A stretch of DNA of 64,000 nt from Sulfurovum zhangzhouensis (GTDB taxonomy: Bacteria > Campylobacterota > Campylobacteria > Campylobacterales > Sulfurovaceae): positions 248,001 to 312,000 of the forward strand of contig NZ_JAQIBD010000002.1 of the NCBI RefSeq assembly GCF_030347965.1. Reading direction: 5' to 3'. Every line of letters begins with the position of its first letter. Position 1 is the first letter of the stretch. Below, piece after piece: positions 39,655 through 49,686 of this stretch. The notes under the pieces were generated by a model that ran no database searches, was not told the origin of the DNA, and saw only the letters and a list, made by a program, of their open reading frames with translations. The translations under genes were made by a program, and so were the position numbers.

Positions 39655-42018
39655 ATGATTGGAAAATTAGTACGGTCTGGTTTAGCATCTGCACTGGTCT
39701 TTGGTGCTGCATATGCTGCTAATTCAGATTATCCTAAAACTCCACCATTTAGCTTGGACAAGCTAGAAAAAGTGAAACTAAATGGGCAAGAGGAGTTCCA
39801 ACCTAAAAGTGACTATAACATGTTCGTTAACTACGAACTTGGTATGCACTGTGTTGGATTTGAAATGAGTTACTGTTGTGTGATTCCACCATACAACTCG
39901 ATTCAATCTCAAGCCATTCAAATCGGGAAAAACGGGAAACTACCAAAACTACTTACACCTGAGGATAAAGTAAAACTTTATTACAACACTAAAGACAACT
40001 CTTATAGTGAAGGTAATAAAATGAAGTACTGGTCTGTTCCTAAAGATGTCGACGGTGACGGACACTTTGACAGCCCGGGTGACAACGTAGCAAACTATGT
40101 ATGGAAACACCTCTTTATCTACAAAGACCTTGAAGGAACAATTCCTGCGGGTGCAACAGAAAAAGACAGACTTCATATAGGGAAAGAAGTTAAAGTGAAG
40201 ATCGATGCAGGTCCATCAGGCAAACCGGTCTCAGGCGGATATATGGACTATGTAGGGAAAGATGGTGGTAACATCGTTATGACCGATACACTTGTACCTC
40301 CAGTTAAAGATGTCAAACTTGTTTTAACAGCTTCTCACCTTTGGGATGCATTAGGACTTCCATTGACTGCTTTTAATGACAGTACGAGAAGAGGTACAAT
40401 CCGTTCAGTTACAGAAAAAGATTTCCAACCGTTCCAGTACTCTCAAGTTGCACTGCACGACAGTACAGGTAAACCAATTACAGATAAAGAAGGGAAGCCT
40501 TATCAGTACTTTGGAACTAACCCGGTAGATATCCCTAACTGTTATGCATGTCACTCCAGAAACGGTAAAGCAGCACAAATGGCAAGAGATGAAGGTTTGA
40601 TGCAATCAGATGCTGAATATGAGTATTGGAAGACATACCCGGATGAAAGTGAATATATGGCAAGACTTTCTGAAGCTTCAATCAACATTCTTTCACTTCA
40701 TGATAAACACCACGGAACTACATTCCTAAGTGACTATAAATCTGATGCACCGGGTAACCGTTTGGGTAAAACAGGTGAAGTAAACTGTGCTGACTGTCAC
40801 GGTGACAACGTATCAGGAAACCTAGAAGAACCTAGACCAGGTGCGACAGGGTATAAGACAGTAAAAGCAAAACCAATGACTGAAGCGATACATGGATTCC
40901 ACCTTGCTATGGTACCAATGCCAGACGCAGCAGGAAGATCACAATCGTGTCAATCTTGTCACCCTACTCACTTCCAAAATCCTAACATGAACGATGATAC
41001 AAACCCGTTCCGTGTTACAGACAGATATGGTGAAGGTAGATTTGCTAAAGGTGATATCAGAAATTCAGGTGGAGGATGTTATGTTAGACGTGATGCTCAC
41101 TCTAACCCGGATGCGAAGCCTCCATTCTTCCTCAACTCATATGGTAAATGGCAGCTTGAAAATGTTTCTATGAAAGATGAGCATGGTAAACCATCAAGTG
41201 AGATGAGAGGTCTTTACTGTACTAACTGTCACACAAAAGTAGCTCAAGCAATGTACGCTTACGATGATATTACAAACGACAGTATGCAAACAGGTAAATC
41301 ACTTAGAAACAAATCTCTTAAAGAGATCGTTAAAGAAGTGGCAGGCGGTGATATGAAAAAATTTGCTGCGATCGCGGACCCTAAATCAACTGGTGATAAT
41401 GAAGTACTCAAGTACTATAGTGAGCACAAATCAGCAACACTTGTTAAAAATGTTGGTAAAGACGGTAACCTTGATCTAAAACCTTGGAATCATCCAGAAG
41501 GTGGAGAAGTACCGTACATTGCAGCATCAGGCGGTAATGACTGGTGGCTATCAGCAAGTGAACCACACTGTGCAGACTGTCACGCAGCACCGTTTGTAGA
41601 GGAAAATACAGGAGGTAAGTACTTCCCGATTGATCAACCGAACAAGTATTCACTCTATAGATACTCTAAAGCACATGGAAATATCGCATGTCAATCTTGT
41701 CATGAGTCAACACATGGACTCTACTCTACAAGATATGACGGTGAGAGATCAGTGGATATTACAACACATGAACAAGCACTTCAATACTCACCGGATGGTA
41801 AGTATACAGGTCCTGTAACATGTGCAGCATGTCACACAGTTAATAAAAATGGTGTACCGTCACAACTCAAAGGTACAGCATATGAAAATGACTACTGGGC
41901 ATCTGTAACACTCGCTCACTTTATGAGAGAAGGTGATCAAAAACTTTCTGTAAAAGAGCTTGTAGAAAAATACCCATATGACAAATCTAGCCAAATCGTA
42001 AAAGATAGCTGGAAATAA
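39655..42018 (+). CDS. Seven-haem c-type cytochrome with NDLGMHC-like N-terminal domain
   Basis: 787 aa, signal peptide about 1-22. The N-terminal domain (about 50-290) begins NYELGMHCVGFEMSYCC and IPPYNSI, a variant of the NDLGMHC motif seen in large extracellular cytochromes of Deltaproteobacteria; Cys 66, 74 and 75 are here. Seven CxxCH follow at residues 296, 378, 432, 522, 639, 679 and 723. An extra GGGCYVRRDAH (Cys 475, His 482) lies between the third and fourth. The usual partners of nitrite, hydroxylamine or MccA sulfite reductases are missing, and there is no CxxCK or CX15CH. Two exported MORN paralogs flank it. Codon use looks like that of a highly expressed gene. Substrate unknown; periplasmic or outer-surface electron transfer is inferred. 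Confidence 0.85.
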   Translation: MIGKLVRSGLASALVFGAAYAANSDYPKTPPFSLDKLEKVKLNGQEEFQPKSDYNMFVNYELGMHCVGFEMSYCCVIPPYNSIQSQAIQIGKNGKLPKLLTPEDKVKLYYNTKDNSYSEGNKMKYWSVPKDVDGDGHFDSPGDNVANYVWKHLFIYKDLEGTIPAGATEKDRLHIGKEVKVKIDAGPSGKPVSGGYMDYVGKDGGNIVMTDTLVPPVKDVKLVLTASHLWDALGLPLTAFNDSTRRGTIRSVTEKDFQPFQYSQVALHDSTGKPITDKEGKPYQYFGTNPVDIPNCYACHSRNGKAAQMARDEGLMQSDAEYEYWKTYPDESEYMARLSEASINILSLHDKHHGTTFLSDYKSDAPGNRLGKTGEVNCADCHGDNVSGNLEEPRPGATGYKTVKAKPMTEAIHGFHLAMVPMPDAAGRSQSCQSCHPTHFQNPNMNDDTNPFRVTDRYGEGRFAKGDIRNSGGGCYVRRDAHSNPDAKPPFFLNSYGKWQLENVSMKDEHGKPSSEMRGLYCTNCHTKVAQAMYAYDDITNDSMQTGKSLRNKSLKEIVKEVAGGDMKKFAAIADPKSTGDNEVLKYYSEHKSATLVKNVGKDGNLDLKPWNHPEGGEVPYIAASGGNDWWLSASEPHCADCHAAPFVEENTGGKYFPIDQPNKYSLYRYSKAHGNIACQSCHESTHGLYSTRYDGERSVDITTHEQALQYSPDGKYTGPVTCAACHTVNKNGVPSQLKGTAYENDYWASVTLAHFMREGDQKLSVKELVEKYPYDKSSQIVKDSWK

Positions 42019-42024
42019 TCTACT

Positions 42025-42046
42025 ATCCCCAAGTTTTCTTGGGGAT
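42025..42046 (+). terminator. Terminator of the cytochrome gene
   Basis: Perfect 9-bp arms ATCCCCAAG (42025-42033) and CTTGGGGAT (42038-42046), loop TTTT, seven bases past the stop. No long T-tract follows, so some transcripts may continue to the second MORN gene. Confidence 0.65.
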
Positions 42047-42173
42047 ATCCCTATCTCCTATCCTTATCTGATTCTTTCCATTTTCATTGCGATGATTAGG
42101 CTTCAAAACTTCTAATGGCCATTCAATATTGGATAGTAGTATAATTAATAACATTCAAGAAAAGGAGAAGAAA

Positions 42174-42788
42174 ATGAAATATTTTTATTACACACTTTTG
42201 ATTTTTCCTCTATGTATACAAAACAGCATCGCTCAAAGTGACCTAGTCCCCTGTAGTGATCCCGGAAAATATATCGTAGAGGACCTAACACAGAAATCAA
42301 CCTATAAAAACTGTCAACGTAATGGTATGACATATTGGTACAATGATAAAGGAAAGATCAAATCTGCAGTCAACTTCAAAGATGGGAAAGAGAACGGTAC
42401 CTATATTTCCTACTATGACAACGGCAAGAAAAAACTTATCGTTGATTTCGTCGATGGTCAGAAAAACGGTCTGCAGCAGATGTTCTATGACAATGGCCAA
42501 CTAGGTTCTGAAGTAAACTACGTAATGGGAAAACGCGAAGGCATTATGACAGATTGGGATGAAGAAGGTTATAAATCTTCTGAAGTCTTTTATAAAAATA
42601 ACTATAAAGTCGGGATAAAAAAATATTTTGACCATAAAGGCAACGTGATCCAAACAGAAGAGTATAAAATGGACAGAAACCCTGTCATGCTAAAACTCCT
42701 CAAAGATAAACGAAAAGAGATCATGATAGATCTTTCCAAGTATGGCCTAATGCCTGAAAATGCCCCTGAAGAGGAACGTGTGAGATAA
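42174..42788 (+). CDS. Exported MORN-repeat (YwqK-like) protein 2
   Basis: 204 aa with a signal peptide (about 1-21). The frame is open from 42129, but the ATG at 42174 has AAGGAG seven bases upstream and starts a proper signal sequence. Five MORN-type repeats (NGMTYWYNDKGKIKSAV, NGTYISYYDNGKKKLIV, NGLQQMFYDNGQLGSEV and so on) are closely related to those of MORN protein 1, and both end with YKMDR. It has two cysteines (PCSD, KNCQ) that MORN 1 lacks. Likely partner of the cytochrome just upstream. Confidence 0.82.
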   Translation: MKYFYYTLLIFPLCIQNSIAQSDLVPCSDPGKYIVEDLTQKSTYKNCQRNGMTYWYNDKGKIKSAVNFKDGKENGTYISYYDNGKKKLIVDFVDGQKNGLQQMFYDNGQLGSEVNYVMGKREGIMTDWDEEGYKSSEVFYKNNYKVGIKKYFDHKGNVIQTEEYKMDRNPVMLKLLKDKRKEIMIDLSKYGLMPENAPEEERVR

Positions 42789-42797
42789 TAAACTATC

Positions 42798-43451
42798 TCA
42801 CCCTCTTATCTTTTCAAAGATCTCTCTGCGGTCTTTTTGGATCTCAACCTCAGAGATTTGTATCCTCTTTTTAAATTTTTTATAGAGTATGAACTGCAAC
42901 ACAATCCCGATTACACCCAAAAATGAAAGATAGTAAAAAAGCCACTTAAGATCCATTCCGAAATAATCGAAGAGTATTGCACTCAAGCCTCCGCAGAGAA
43001 TGGACAAAGAGATTATAAAAGAACGTATCATCAAATAATCTTTCAGCTCAACACTCTCACCTTGCATAAAATCTACCGTATGTATCCTCACAATCTCAAA
43101 AGTGATCCCCTGGATCGTAAATATAGAAAGTATTACATAGGTAAAGACAACTGCTGACCATTGGTAAAACATATAACTCATGATCTGAACGATATCCAGC
43201 ATAATTGCAAATAGATAGATATTGTAGATCTTGGTATGTTTGAAAAGCGGCTGAATAAACCCGTCCAATGCACCGATCAGCATGTAGATACTGATCATAT
43301 AAACAGGAAGATACGTTCCTTCAAGCTTGGTTACAAAAGGGAGTATGACCCAATCTATATAGGTGATAATATAGAGTACGATCACTTGTATCTTTAAAAA
43401 CTTGCTTTGACAAATCTCATTAAACATATTTTTGTAGTTTGTAATCGGCAT
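42798..43451 (-). CDS. Six-span membrane protein of unknown function
   Basis: 217 aa with six predicted membrane segments (about 20-40, 47-65, 78-95, 98-118, 142-162, 170-192) and a basic C-terminal tail of 25 residues. The layout is about half of an MFS-type carrier, but no MFS signature is visible. It is convergent with MORN gene 2 (9 bp between stops) and lies about 70 bp after polA on the same strand. Confidence 0.65.
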   Translation of the reverse strand: MPITNYKNMFNEICQSKFLKIQVIVLYIITYIDWVILPFVTKLEGTYLPVYMISIYMLIGALDGFIQPLFKHTKIYNIYLFAIMLDIVQIMSYMFYQWSAVVFTYVILSIFTIQGITFEIVRIHTVDFMQGESVELKDYLMIRSFIISLSILCGGLSAILFDYFGMDLKWLFYYLSFLGVIGIVLQFILYKKFKKRIQISEVEIQKDRREIFEKIRG

Positions 43452-43520
43452 GAGAACTCACTAAATTAAGATCATAAATCATACTACAAAAAGACCATAA
43501 TGTATCAAAAAATGGTTATT

Positions 43521-46214
43521 TTATTTCAATTCACCCCAACTATCACCAATACTTGCCGAACATACAAGCGGCACATTAAGTTCCAGTACATTTTCCATCG
43601 TATGAACAAAACGCTTGGCGATCTCATGGACCTTCTCTTCTTTAACTTCAAAGATCAGTTCATCATGGATCTGAAGCAGCATAAAGGCATCCAATTCCTC
43701 TTCTTTGATCATTGTATCGATCTCCAGCATCGAAAGCTTGATAAGGTCAGCTGCACTACCCTGGAATACAGTATTGACTGATTCCCGCAGTATACCGGCT
43801 TTCTGCATCCCGTTAGCATTTTCATAATCAAAAATACGTCTACGCTTTAAAAGCGTCTCAACATACCCGTCAATTTTGACACTCTCCTGGATACCCTCTA
43901 TGAAACTTTTGACCGTAGGGAAGGTAGCAAAATAACTTTTGATCACCTCTTTGGCTTCATTCATTGTTACACCGGTATCCTCTGAGAGTTTTTTAGGCCC
44001 CATCCCATAAAGCAGACCAAAGTTTACAGCCTTGGCAAAGTGTCTCTTCGCTTTAGCATTCTCTGCTCCAAAGAGCTTAACCGCCGTTGCCAAGTGAATA
44101 TCTTCACCCTGATTAAAGGCTTCCATTAAGGCTTTATCTCCTGAAAAGTGTGCTAAAAGACGCAACTCTATCTGGGAGTAGTCTATACTCACCAGCTTGT
44201 ATCCCTCTTTAGCGATAAACGCTTCTCTCACTGAACGGCCTAATTCTGAACGAACAGGGATATTTTGGAGGTTTGGTTCTTTTGAGCTTAACCTCCCAGT
44301 AGCCGTTCCCGTCTGGATAAATGAAGTATAGATACGACTATGTTCATCTTCTTTAGCCAATTTTAACAGTGGATCAACATAGGTAGAGAGCATTTTTTGG
44401 TTCTCACGATACTCCAAAATCTTACCGATCACTTCATGTTCATCGCTGAGTGATTGAAGTACTGCTTCATTGGTAGAGTAACCTGTCTTGGTTTTTTTAC
44501 CGCCTTTAAGTCCCAACTTGACAAAAAGGATCTCCCCAAGCTGTTTTGTTGACTTGATGTTAAACTCACTCTCTGTCAAGGTATAGATCTCTTCGGTCAG
44601 TTTTGCAAGTCTGCTACTAAGATCTTTTTGAAGTGTTTTCAGATGATTTTGATCTACTTTAATCCCGAGACTCTCCATTTTAATCAATACATTGATAAAC
44701 GGATACTCTACATCCTTGGCTTCTTTTAAAAGCGGAGTAAGTGAAGCAAGCTCCATTTTCTTTTTGAGCGCGAAATAAAGGAGTCTTGTCATCCAAGCAT
44801 CCTCAGCTGCATAAAAAGCTGCTTCTTCGATCGACACTGCAGAGAAATCCTCACCTTTTTTAACCATGTCTTTAAACGGTTTCATATCATACTTGAAGAA
44901 CTTTTCTGCCAATGCATCAAGCCCTACTCGTGTACCCGGATCACTAAGCCAGGCCATGATCATTGTATCTGCATATGGGACCATCTCTTCAAAACCGAAC
45001 TGATGATAAAGCAAAGAGAAATCAAACTTCAGGTTTTGTCCGACGATATTGTACTGCATCAGTTTTTTCAATGCTTCTACGGCATCAGCTTCATCTACTT
45101 GTGCTTCTACGCCTAGATAATTATGTGCTAGAGGAACATAGTAAGCTTGAGTATCCTCAAATGCAAAACTAAAGCCCACCATTTTGTCTTTTGTGGTATC
45201 AAGCCCGGTTGTCTCTGTATCAAAAGCAACGATGGTATCTTCACTGATGCTCTCAATGACTCTAAAAAGCTTCTCTTTGGTATCCAGTGTCACTGCTTCA
45301 AAGCCAAGTACGTGTCTAGCATCATGTGATACCTCTTTGATCACACAATCAGCAGGTTCACCTACACTTGCTTTTCTAATTGCCTGATTCATTTCATATT
45401 TATGAAATTCATCCAGCAAACAGCTCAAGTAGTTTTTGTCCTCAAAAATAAAATTCTCAAGATCCAGCGTTTCATAGACATCATCACGCATTGTCACAAG
45501 ATCACGAGAGAGAAAAGCACTTTCCTTACTTTCAGTAAGAAGTGTCTGAATACGGGCTGTACCACAGTTTTCCAGGTCTTCATAAATTGCTTCAAGCGTA
45601 CCGTATTCGTTGATCAATTTACTGGCACCCTTTTGTCCTATTCCTTTAACACCTGGTACATTATCAGAACTATCACCTACTATCGCCTGAAAGTTGATAA
45701 AGTCTTTTGGTTTGACACCGAACTTCTCTATACATGCTGCTTCATCAACTTCCTTCTTCTTTACAGAGTCGTACATCACCACAATGCCGTCATCTATAAG
45801 TTGATAGAGATCTTTATCATGAGATACGATACGTACCTTCATCCCCTTCTCTTTGGCAATCCTAGTCACAGTAGCAATAACATCATCGGCTTCGTAACCC
45901 TCTTTAGATAAGTTGGCAAAGCCCATTTTCTCAACCCATTCAATAGCAACGGGAAGTTGTTTGACCAGATCTTCCGGTGGTGCTTCACGGTGTGCCTTAT
46001 ACTCCTCATAAACATCATTACGAAATGTTTTTCCTTTACTATCCAGTGCAAATACCAAATAATCAGTATTGTGATCTTTATGCAGCGAGTCTACAAAATT
46101 GATAAAACCCGTCAAAAGTCCTGTAGGAAATCCCTCAGCATTACGAAGCGGAGGAAGAGCAAAATATGAGCGGAAAAAAAATCCGAATGTATCTATGATG
46201 GTAATAGTTTTCAA
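43521..46214 (-). CDS. polA: DNA polymerase I
   Basis: 897 aa with all three domains: 5' nuclease (1 to about 280; FALDSKGKTFRN, GYEADDVIAT, GDSSDNVPGVKGIG), 3'-5' exonuclease with intact acidic site (VAFDTETTGLD near 332, and DAWMTRLLYF), and polymerase (SIDYSQIELRLLAHFSG motif A, RHFAKAVNFGLLYGM motif B, LLQIHDELIFEV motif C). The start is TTG with GAAGG nine bases upstream. Divergent from a small membrane protein gene. Confidence 0.96.
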   Translation of the reverse strand: MKTITIIDTFGFFFRSYFALPPLRNAEGFPTGLLTGFINFVDSLHKDHNTDYLVFALDSKGKTFRNDVYEEYKAHREAPPEDLVKQLPVAIEWVEKMGFANLSKEGYEADDVIATVTRIAKEKGMKVRIVSHDKDLYQLIDDGIVVMYDSVKKKEVDEAACIEKFGVKPKDFINFQAIVGDSSDNVPGVKGIGQKGASKLINEYGTLEAIYEDLENCGTARIQTLLTESKESAFLSRDLVTMRDDVYETLDLENFIFEDKNYLSCLLDEFHKYEMNQAIRKASVGEPADCVIKEVSHDARHVLGFEAVTLDTKEKLFRVIESISEDTIVAFDTETTGLDTTKDKMVGFSFAFEDTQAYYVPLAHNYLGVEAQVDEADAVEALKKLMQYNIVGQNLKFDFSLLYHQFGFEEMVPYADTMIMAWLSDPGTRVGLDALAEKFFKYDMKPFKDMVKKGEDFSAVSIEEAAFYAAEDAWMTRLLYFALKKKMELASLTPLLKEAKDVEYPFINVLIKMESLGIKVDQNHLKTLQKDLSSRLAKLTEEIYTLTESEFNIKSTKQLGEILFVKLGLKGGKKTKTGYSTNEAVLQSLSDEHEVIGKILEYRENQKMLSTYVDPLLKLAKEDEHSRIYTSFIQTGTATGRLSSKEPNLQNIPVRSELGRSVREAFIAKEGYKLVSIDYSQIELRLLAHFSGDKALMEAFNQGEDIHLATAVKLFGAENAKAKRHFAKAVNFGLLYGMGPKKLSEDTGVTMNEAKEVIKSYFATFPTVKSFIEGIQESVKIDGYVETLLKRRRIFDYENANGMQKAGILRESVNTVFQGSAADLIKLSMLEIDTMIKEEELDAFMLLQIHDELIFEVKEEKVHEIAKRFVHTMENVLELNVPLVCSASIGDSWGELK

Positions 46215-46426
46215 AATTAACCTTCAACTTTTTTTGTATTATATCGACAATTACAGTGAAAGAAAAAGCACATGCCGATAACTTAGGGAATAATGTGAAA
46301 TCTATCACAACAATCTGAACAATGTCTCTATGAAGTATGAAAAAGACTGGGGGGGCTTAAACATACTGTTTAACGACTTTAAGGAATAGAAGCATATAAT
46401 ATTATAATTCGCAATGAGGATAAACA

Positions 46427-46819
46427 ATGGCTGGTTTGCTTAATGATAATAATGAGAGTATCAAAATAGAGCCTCATGAAAAAAAGAAGTTTAAATCAGA
46501 AAATAGTTTCGGCAAGCAAGAGGTAAGCTATGAAGATGCACCTCTTTTCTTTCCCCCGGGCTTTGAAAAGATATTTCTTTTGATCTATTTTGTCTCTTTA
46601 CCCTACATTACGGGTCTCTTATTTTTGTTTATCTATATTTCAGAAAGTGATTATGAGTCGTTTTTACTGTTAGTTCAGGAGTCTTCATTTATCATGACAT
46701 GGGCAATCGGTTATGAGATTCTTGCGGTGTTGATCCTACTATATATTGTCAAAATGGCAATTAAATTCAGTATCGAAAATAAACCCGGTGCTAAGAAAAA
46801 TTTTAAAAGACCTGTATAA
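46427..46819 (+). CDS. Conserved membrane protein of unknown function
   Basis: 130 aa. The first 35 residues are charged and hydrophilic (EPHEKKKFKSENSFGKQE); two membrane segments follow (about 46-70 and 88-112), then a basic C-terminus. The loop LPYITGLLFLFIYISESDY has no known motif. AAGGAATAGAAGC-like sequence is upstream, with GAGGATAAAC directly before the ATG as ribosome binding site. Function unknown. Confidence 0.7.
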   Translation: MAGLLNDNNESIKIEPHEKKKFKSENSFGKQEVSYEDAPLFFPPGFEKIFLLIYFVSLPYITGLLFLFIYISESDYESFLLLVQESSFIMTWAIGYEILAVLILLYIVKMAIKFSIENKPGAKKNFKRPV

Positions 46820-46837
46820 AACGATCTCGTTTTATAC
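46814..46837. terminator. Bidirectional terminator at the uvrA 3' end
   Basis: Perfect 11-bp arms GTATAAAACGA (46814-46824) and TCGTTTTATAC (46827-46837). It overlaps the stop codon of the small membrane protein gene and lies 10 bases past the uvrA stop. Confidence 0.65.
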
Positions 46838-46846
46838 AAAGTAGCA

Positions 46847-49675
46847 TTAAATCCCCAACTCTTTTTTCAAGTATTCAGCAGTATAACTTCCTGTCTTTTC
46901 ATACTCTTTTGCCAGCTTTTCAGGACTTCCTTCTGCAATGATCAATCCGCCTTTATTTCCGCCTTCAGGTCCCATATCAATGATATAGTCAGCATTTTTG
47001 ATCATATCAAGATTGTGTTCGATAACTACAACCGAGTTTCCAAGATCAACCAAGTGATGCAATACACCCGTCAGCCTGTCTACATCCGCAAAGTGTAGTC
47101 CGGTAGTCGGCTCATCCAGTACATAAAGTGTATTACCTGTATCTTTACGACTCAGCTCTTTACTCAGTTTGATACGCTGTGCTTCACCACCTGAAAGTGT
47201 GGTCGCATTCTGCCCCAGAGTAATATAGTCTAATCCAACATCCTGAAGTGTCTTGAGTTTGACAGCGATTGCAGGTATCGCTTTGAAGAACTCCATCGCT
47301 TCAGCTACACTCATTGCAAGAACATCAGCAATTGATTTACCTTTATAAAGTACCTCTAGTGTTTGTGCATTGTAGCGTGCGCCGTTACAGGCATCACACT
47401 TGACCATCACATCCGGTAAGAAGTGCATCTCGATCTTTATTTGACCATCTCCTTGACACTTTTCACATCGTCCGCCCTTGACATTAAATGAAAAACGCCC
47501 TACTTTATAGCCACGAAGTTCTGCTTCTTTTGTCTGAGCAAAGAGTTTTCTTATTTCATCCATTACACCTGTGTAGGTTGCAGGATTTGAACGTGGTGTA
47601 CGTCCGATAGGACTCTGATCCAGATAAATTACTTTATCAAGAGTGTCCAACCCGTTGATCTCTACTCCATCTACCTTATTGACTTTTTTGGCATGATTGA
47701 GAAGCTCTCTTGCAACAGGAAGAAGTGTCTGTAAGATCAATGAACTTTTTCCACTTCCACTCACACCTGTGATACAAACAAAATTATGAAGCGGTATTTT
47801 TGCATTTAGATGATGAATATTGTTCAGTGTAACGTTTTTGATCTCAATCCACTTCTCTTGAGGCTTATCGTGTGGATAAGATACATCTTTGCGTCCAAAC
47901 ATATAATCCGCAGTTAACGTCTTTGCTTTTTTTAGTGCATTTGTACTGCCTGAAAAAACCACTTGACCGCCAAACTCACCTGCTCCCGGACCGATATCGA
48001 CAATATGGTCAGCTGCTGCAATTGTCTCTTTGTCATGTTCAACCACGATAACACTGTTGCCTTTATCACGCAAAGACACCAGTGTCCTGATCAGTTTCAT
48101 TGTATCACGTTCATGTAGCCCGATACTTGGCTCATCAAGTACATACATGACCCCAGTCAGTCCCGATCCGATCTGCGAAGCGATACGGATACGCTGTGCT
48201 TCTCCTCCTGAGATCGTACGTGCATCACGACTGAGTGTAAGATAGCCTAGACCTACATCAAAAAGGAAAAAAAGCCTTTCATGAAGTTCCTTCAAAATCG
48301 GCTCGGCAATAAGACGCTGTTGCTCGTTAAGATGAGAAAAGCTCTTTTCATCCGCAAAGTATGTATAGGACTTTTCAATAGGCATATCAATGACATCAGC
48401 GATATTCTTACCTTCGATCTTCACTGCAAGTGAGCGAGGGCGGAGTCTGTGTCCCTGACATTTATCACACACCTTCTCCGTCATATACTCACTTAGATCC
48501 TTTTCGTCTTTGAACATCTCATGAGCAAACTTAACGACACCGGGCCATTCACGTTTAAGCTTATGGCGCTTCCATGTAAAGTCTACCACACCGCCTATCC
48601 CGTATAAGATCGCCTTTTGCTGATATTCTGCAAGTTCGCTATAGGGGACATTGATATCAATATCATTTTGTTCACAAAAAGCATTAAGGAATTTTGTATA
48701 GTAACTTTTGTTAAAACCGTACATGATCTTAACGGCACCCTTATCGATACTAAGGTCCGGATCGATCACTTTTTTAAGGTCAATGGCATAACGAATACCA
48801 AGCCCATCACATGTAGGACATGCACCTTTTGGTGAGTTAAATGAAAAACTCACAGGCTCCAACGGTTCAAAACTGAGTTTACAATCAAAACAGGCCAAGT
48901 GTTCAGAATAGTGCATATCCTGCCGGTCAAACTCTATCTCTTCATGGTTCAATATCTCTATTTCTACTTCACCAAAGCTCTCTTTGAGTGCTTTTTCAAC
49001 ATCCTGGCCGATACGATCTCTACTTTCTTCTTTGACCACAACTCTATCGATCACTACTTTGATCGTATGTTTTTTGGTCTTTGAAAGTTCAATCTCATCG
49101 TCAAGCCTTACCATCACACCATCGATCATTGCACGTACATAACCCTTATGCCGTAGTGATTCGATCATATCGGCAAAGGTTCCCTTTTTCTCTTTGACCA
49201 ATGGTGCCATAATGACCAATTTAGCGCCATCAGGAAGTCTAAGCACTTCCTCAATGATATCACTTGCCGACATTGAAGAGATCGGTTTTCCACACTCATG
49301 ACAGTACTGTTTTCCAACCCTTGCAAAAAGCAATCTAAGATAATCATAGATTTCAGTGATCGTTCCTACAGTAGAACGAGGGTTTTTTGAGGTGGTTTTC
49401 TGATCGATCGCGATTGCAGGTGTCAGTCCTTCAATCTTATCAACATCCGGTTTTCCTACACGACCGAGGAACTGTCTGGCATAAGAAGAGAGCGACTCTA
49501 TATAACGGCGCTGCCCTTCTGCATAAAGTGTAGAGAATGCTAACGTAGATTTTCCTGAACCGGAAATCCCGGTAAAAACCACTAGCTTGTTTTTAGGTAT
49601 TTCAAGATCGATATTTTTAAGATTGTTCTCTTTTGCCCCAAAAACCTGTATCGTATCATTTTTTATACTAGACAT
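46847..49675 (-). CDS. uvrA: Excinuclease ABC subunit A
   Basis: 942 aa damage-recognition ATPase of nucleotide excision repair. Two ABC modules: Walker A FTGISGSGKSTLAF (near 36) and ITGVSGSGKSSLIL (near 640); ABC signatures TISGGEAQRIRIA and TLSGGEAQRIKLS; Walker B VLDEPSIGLH and VLDEPTTGLH. Zinc fingers: CHEC (near 128) with the insertion-domain CDKCQGHR, CFDCKLSF...CPTC (near 258-285), and CEKCQGDGQIKIEMH...CDAC (near 738-765). Complete and normal in length. Confidence 0.97.
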   Translation of the reverse strand: MSSIKNDTIQVFGAKENNLKNIDLEIPKNKLVVFTGISGSGKSTLAFSTLYAEGQRRYIESLSSYARQFLGRVGKPDVDKIEGLTPAIAIDQKTTSKNPRSTVGTITEIYDYLRLLFARVGKQYCHECGKPISSMSASDIIEEVLRLPDGAKLVIMAPLVKEKKGTFADMIESLRHKGYVRAMIDGVMVRLDDEIELSKTKKHTIKVVIDRVVVKEESRDRIGQDVEKALKESFGEVEIEILNHEEIEFDRQDMHYSEHLACFDCKLSFEPLEPVSFSFNSPKGACPTCDGLGIRYAIDLKKVIDPDLSIDKGAVKIMYGFNKSYYTKFLNAFCEQNDIDINVPYSELAEYQQKAILYGIGGVVDFTWKRHKLKREWPGVVKFAHEMFKDEKDLSEYMTEKVCDKCQGHRLRPRSLAVKIEGKNIADVIDMPIEKSYTYFADEKSFSHLNEQQRLIAEPILKELHERLFFLFDVGLGYLTLSRDARTISGGEAQRIRIASQIGSGLTGVMYVLDEPSIGLHERDTMKLIRTLVSLRDKGNSVIVVEHDKETIAAADHIVDIGPGAGEFGGQVVFSGSTNALKKAKTLTADYMFGRKDVSYPHDKPQEKWIEIKNVTLNNIHHLNAKIPLHNFVCITGVSGSGKSSLILQTLLPVARELLNHAKKVNKVDGVEINGLDTLDKVIYLDQSPIGRTPRSNPATYTGVMDEIRKLFAQTKEAELRGYKVGRFSFNVKGGRCEKCQGDGQIKIEMHFLPDVMVKCDACNGARYNAQTLEVLYKGKSIADVLAMSVAEAMEFFKAIPAIAVKLKTLQDVGLDYITLGQNATTLSGGEAQRIKLSKELSRKDTGNTLYVLDEPTTGLHFADVDRLTGVLHHLVDLGNSVVVIEHNLDMIKNADYIIDMGPEGGNKGGLIIAEGSPEKLAKEYEKTGSYTAEYLKKELGI

Positions 49676-49686
49676 TAATTACCTTA

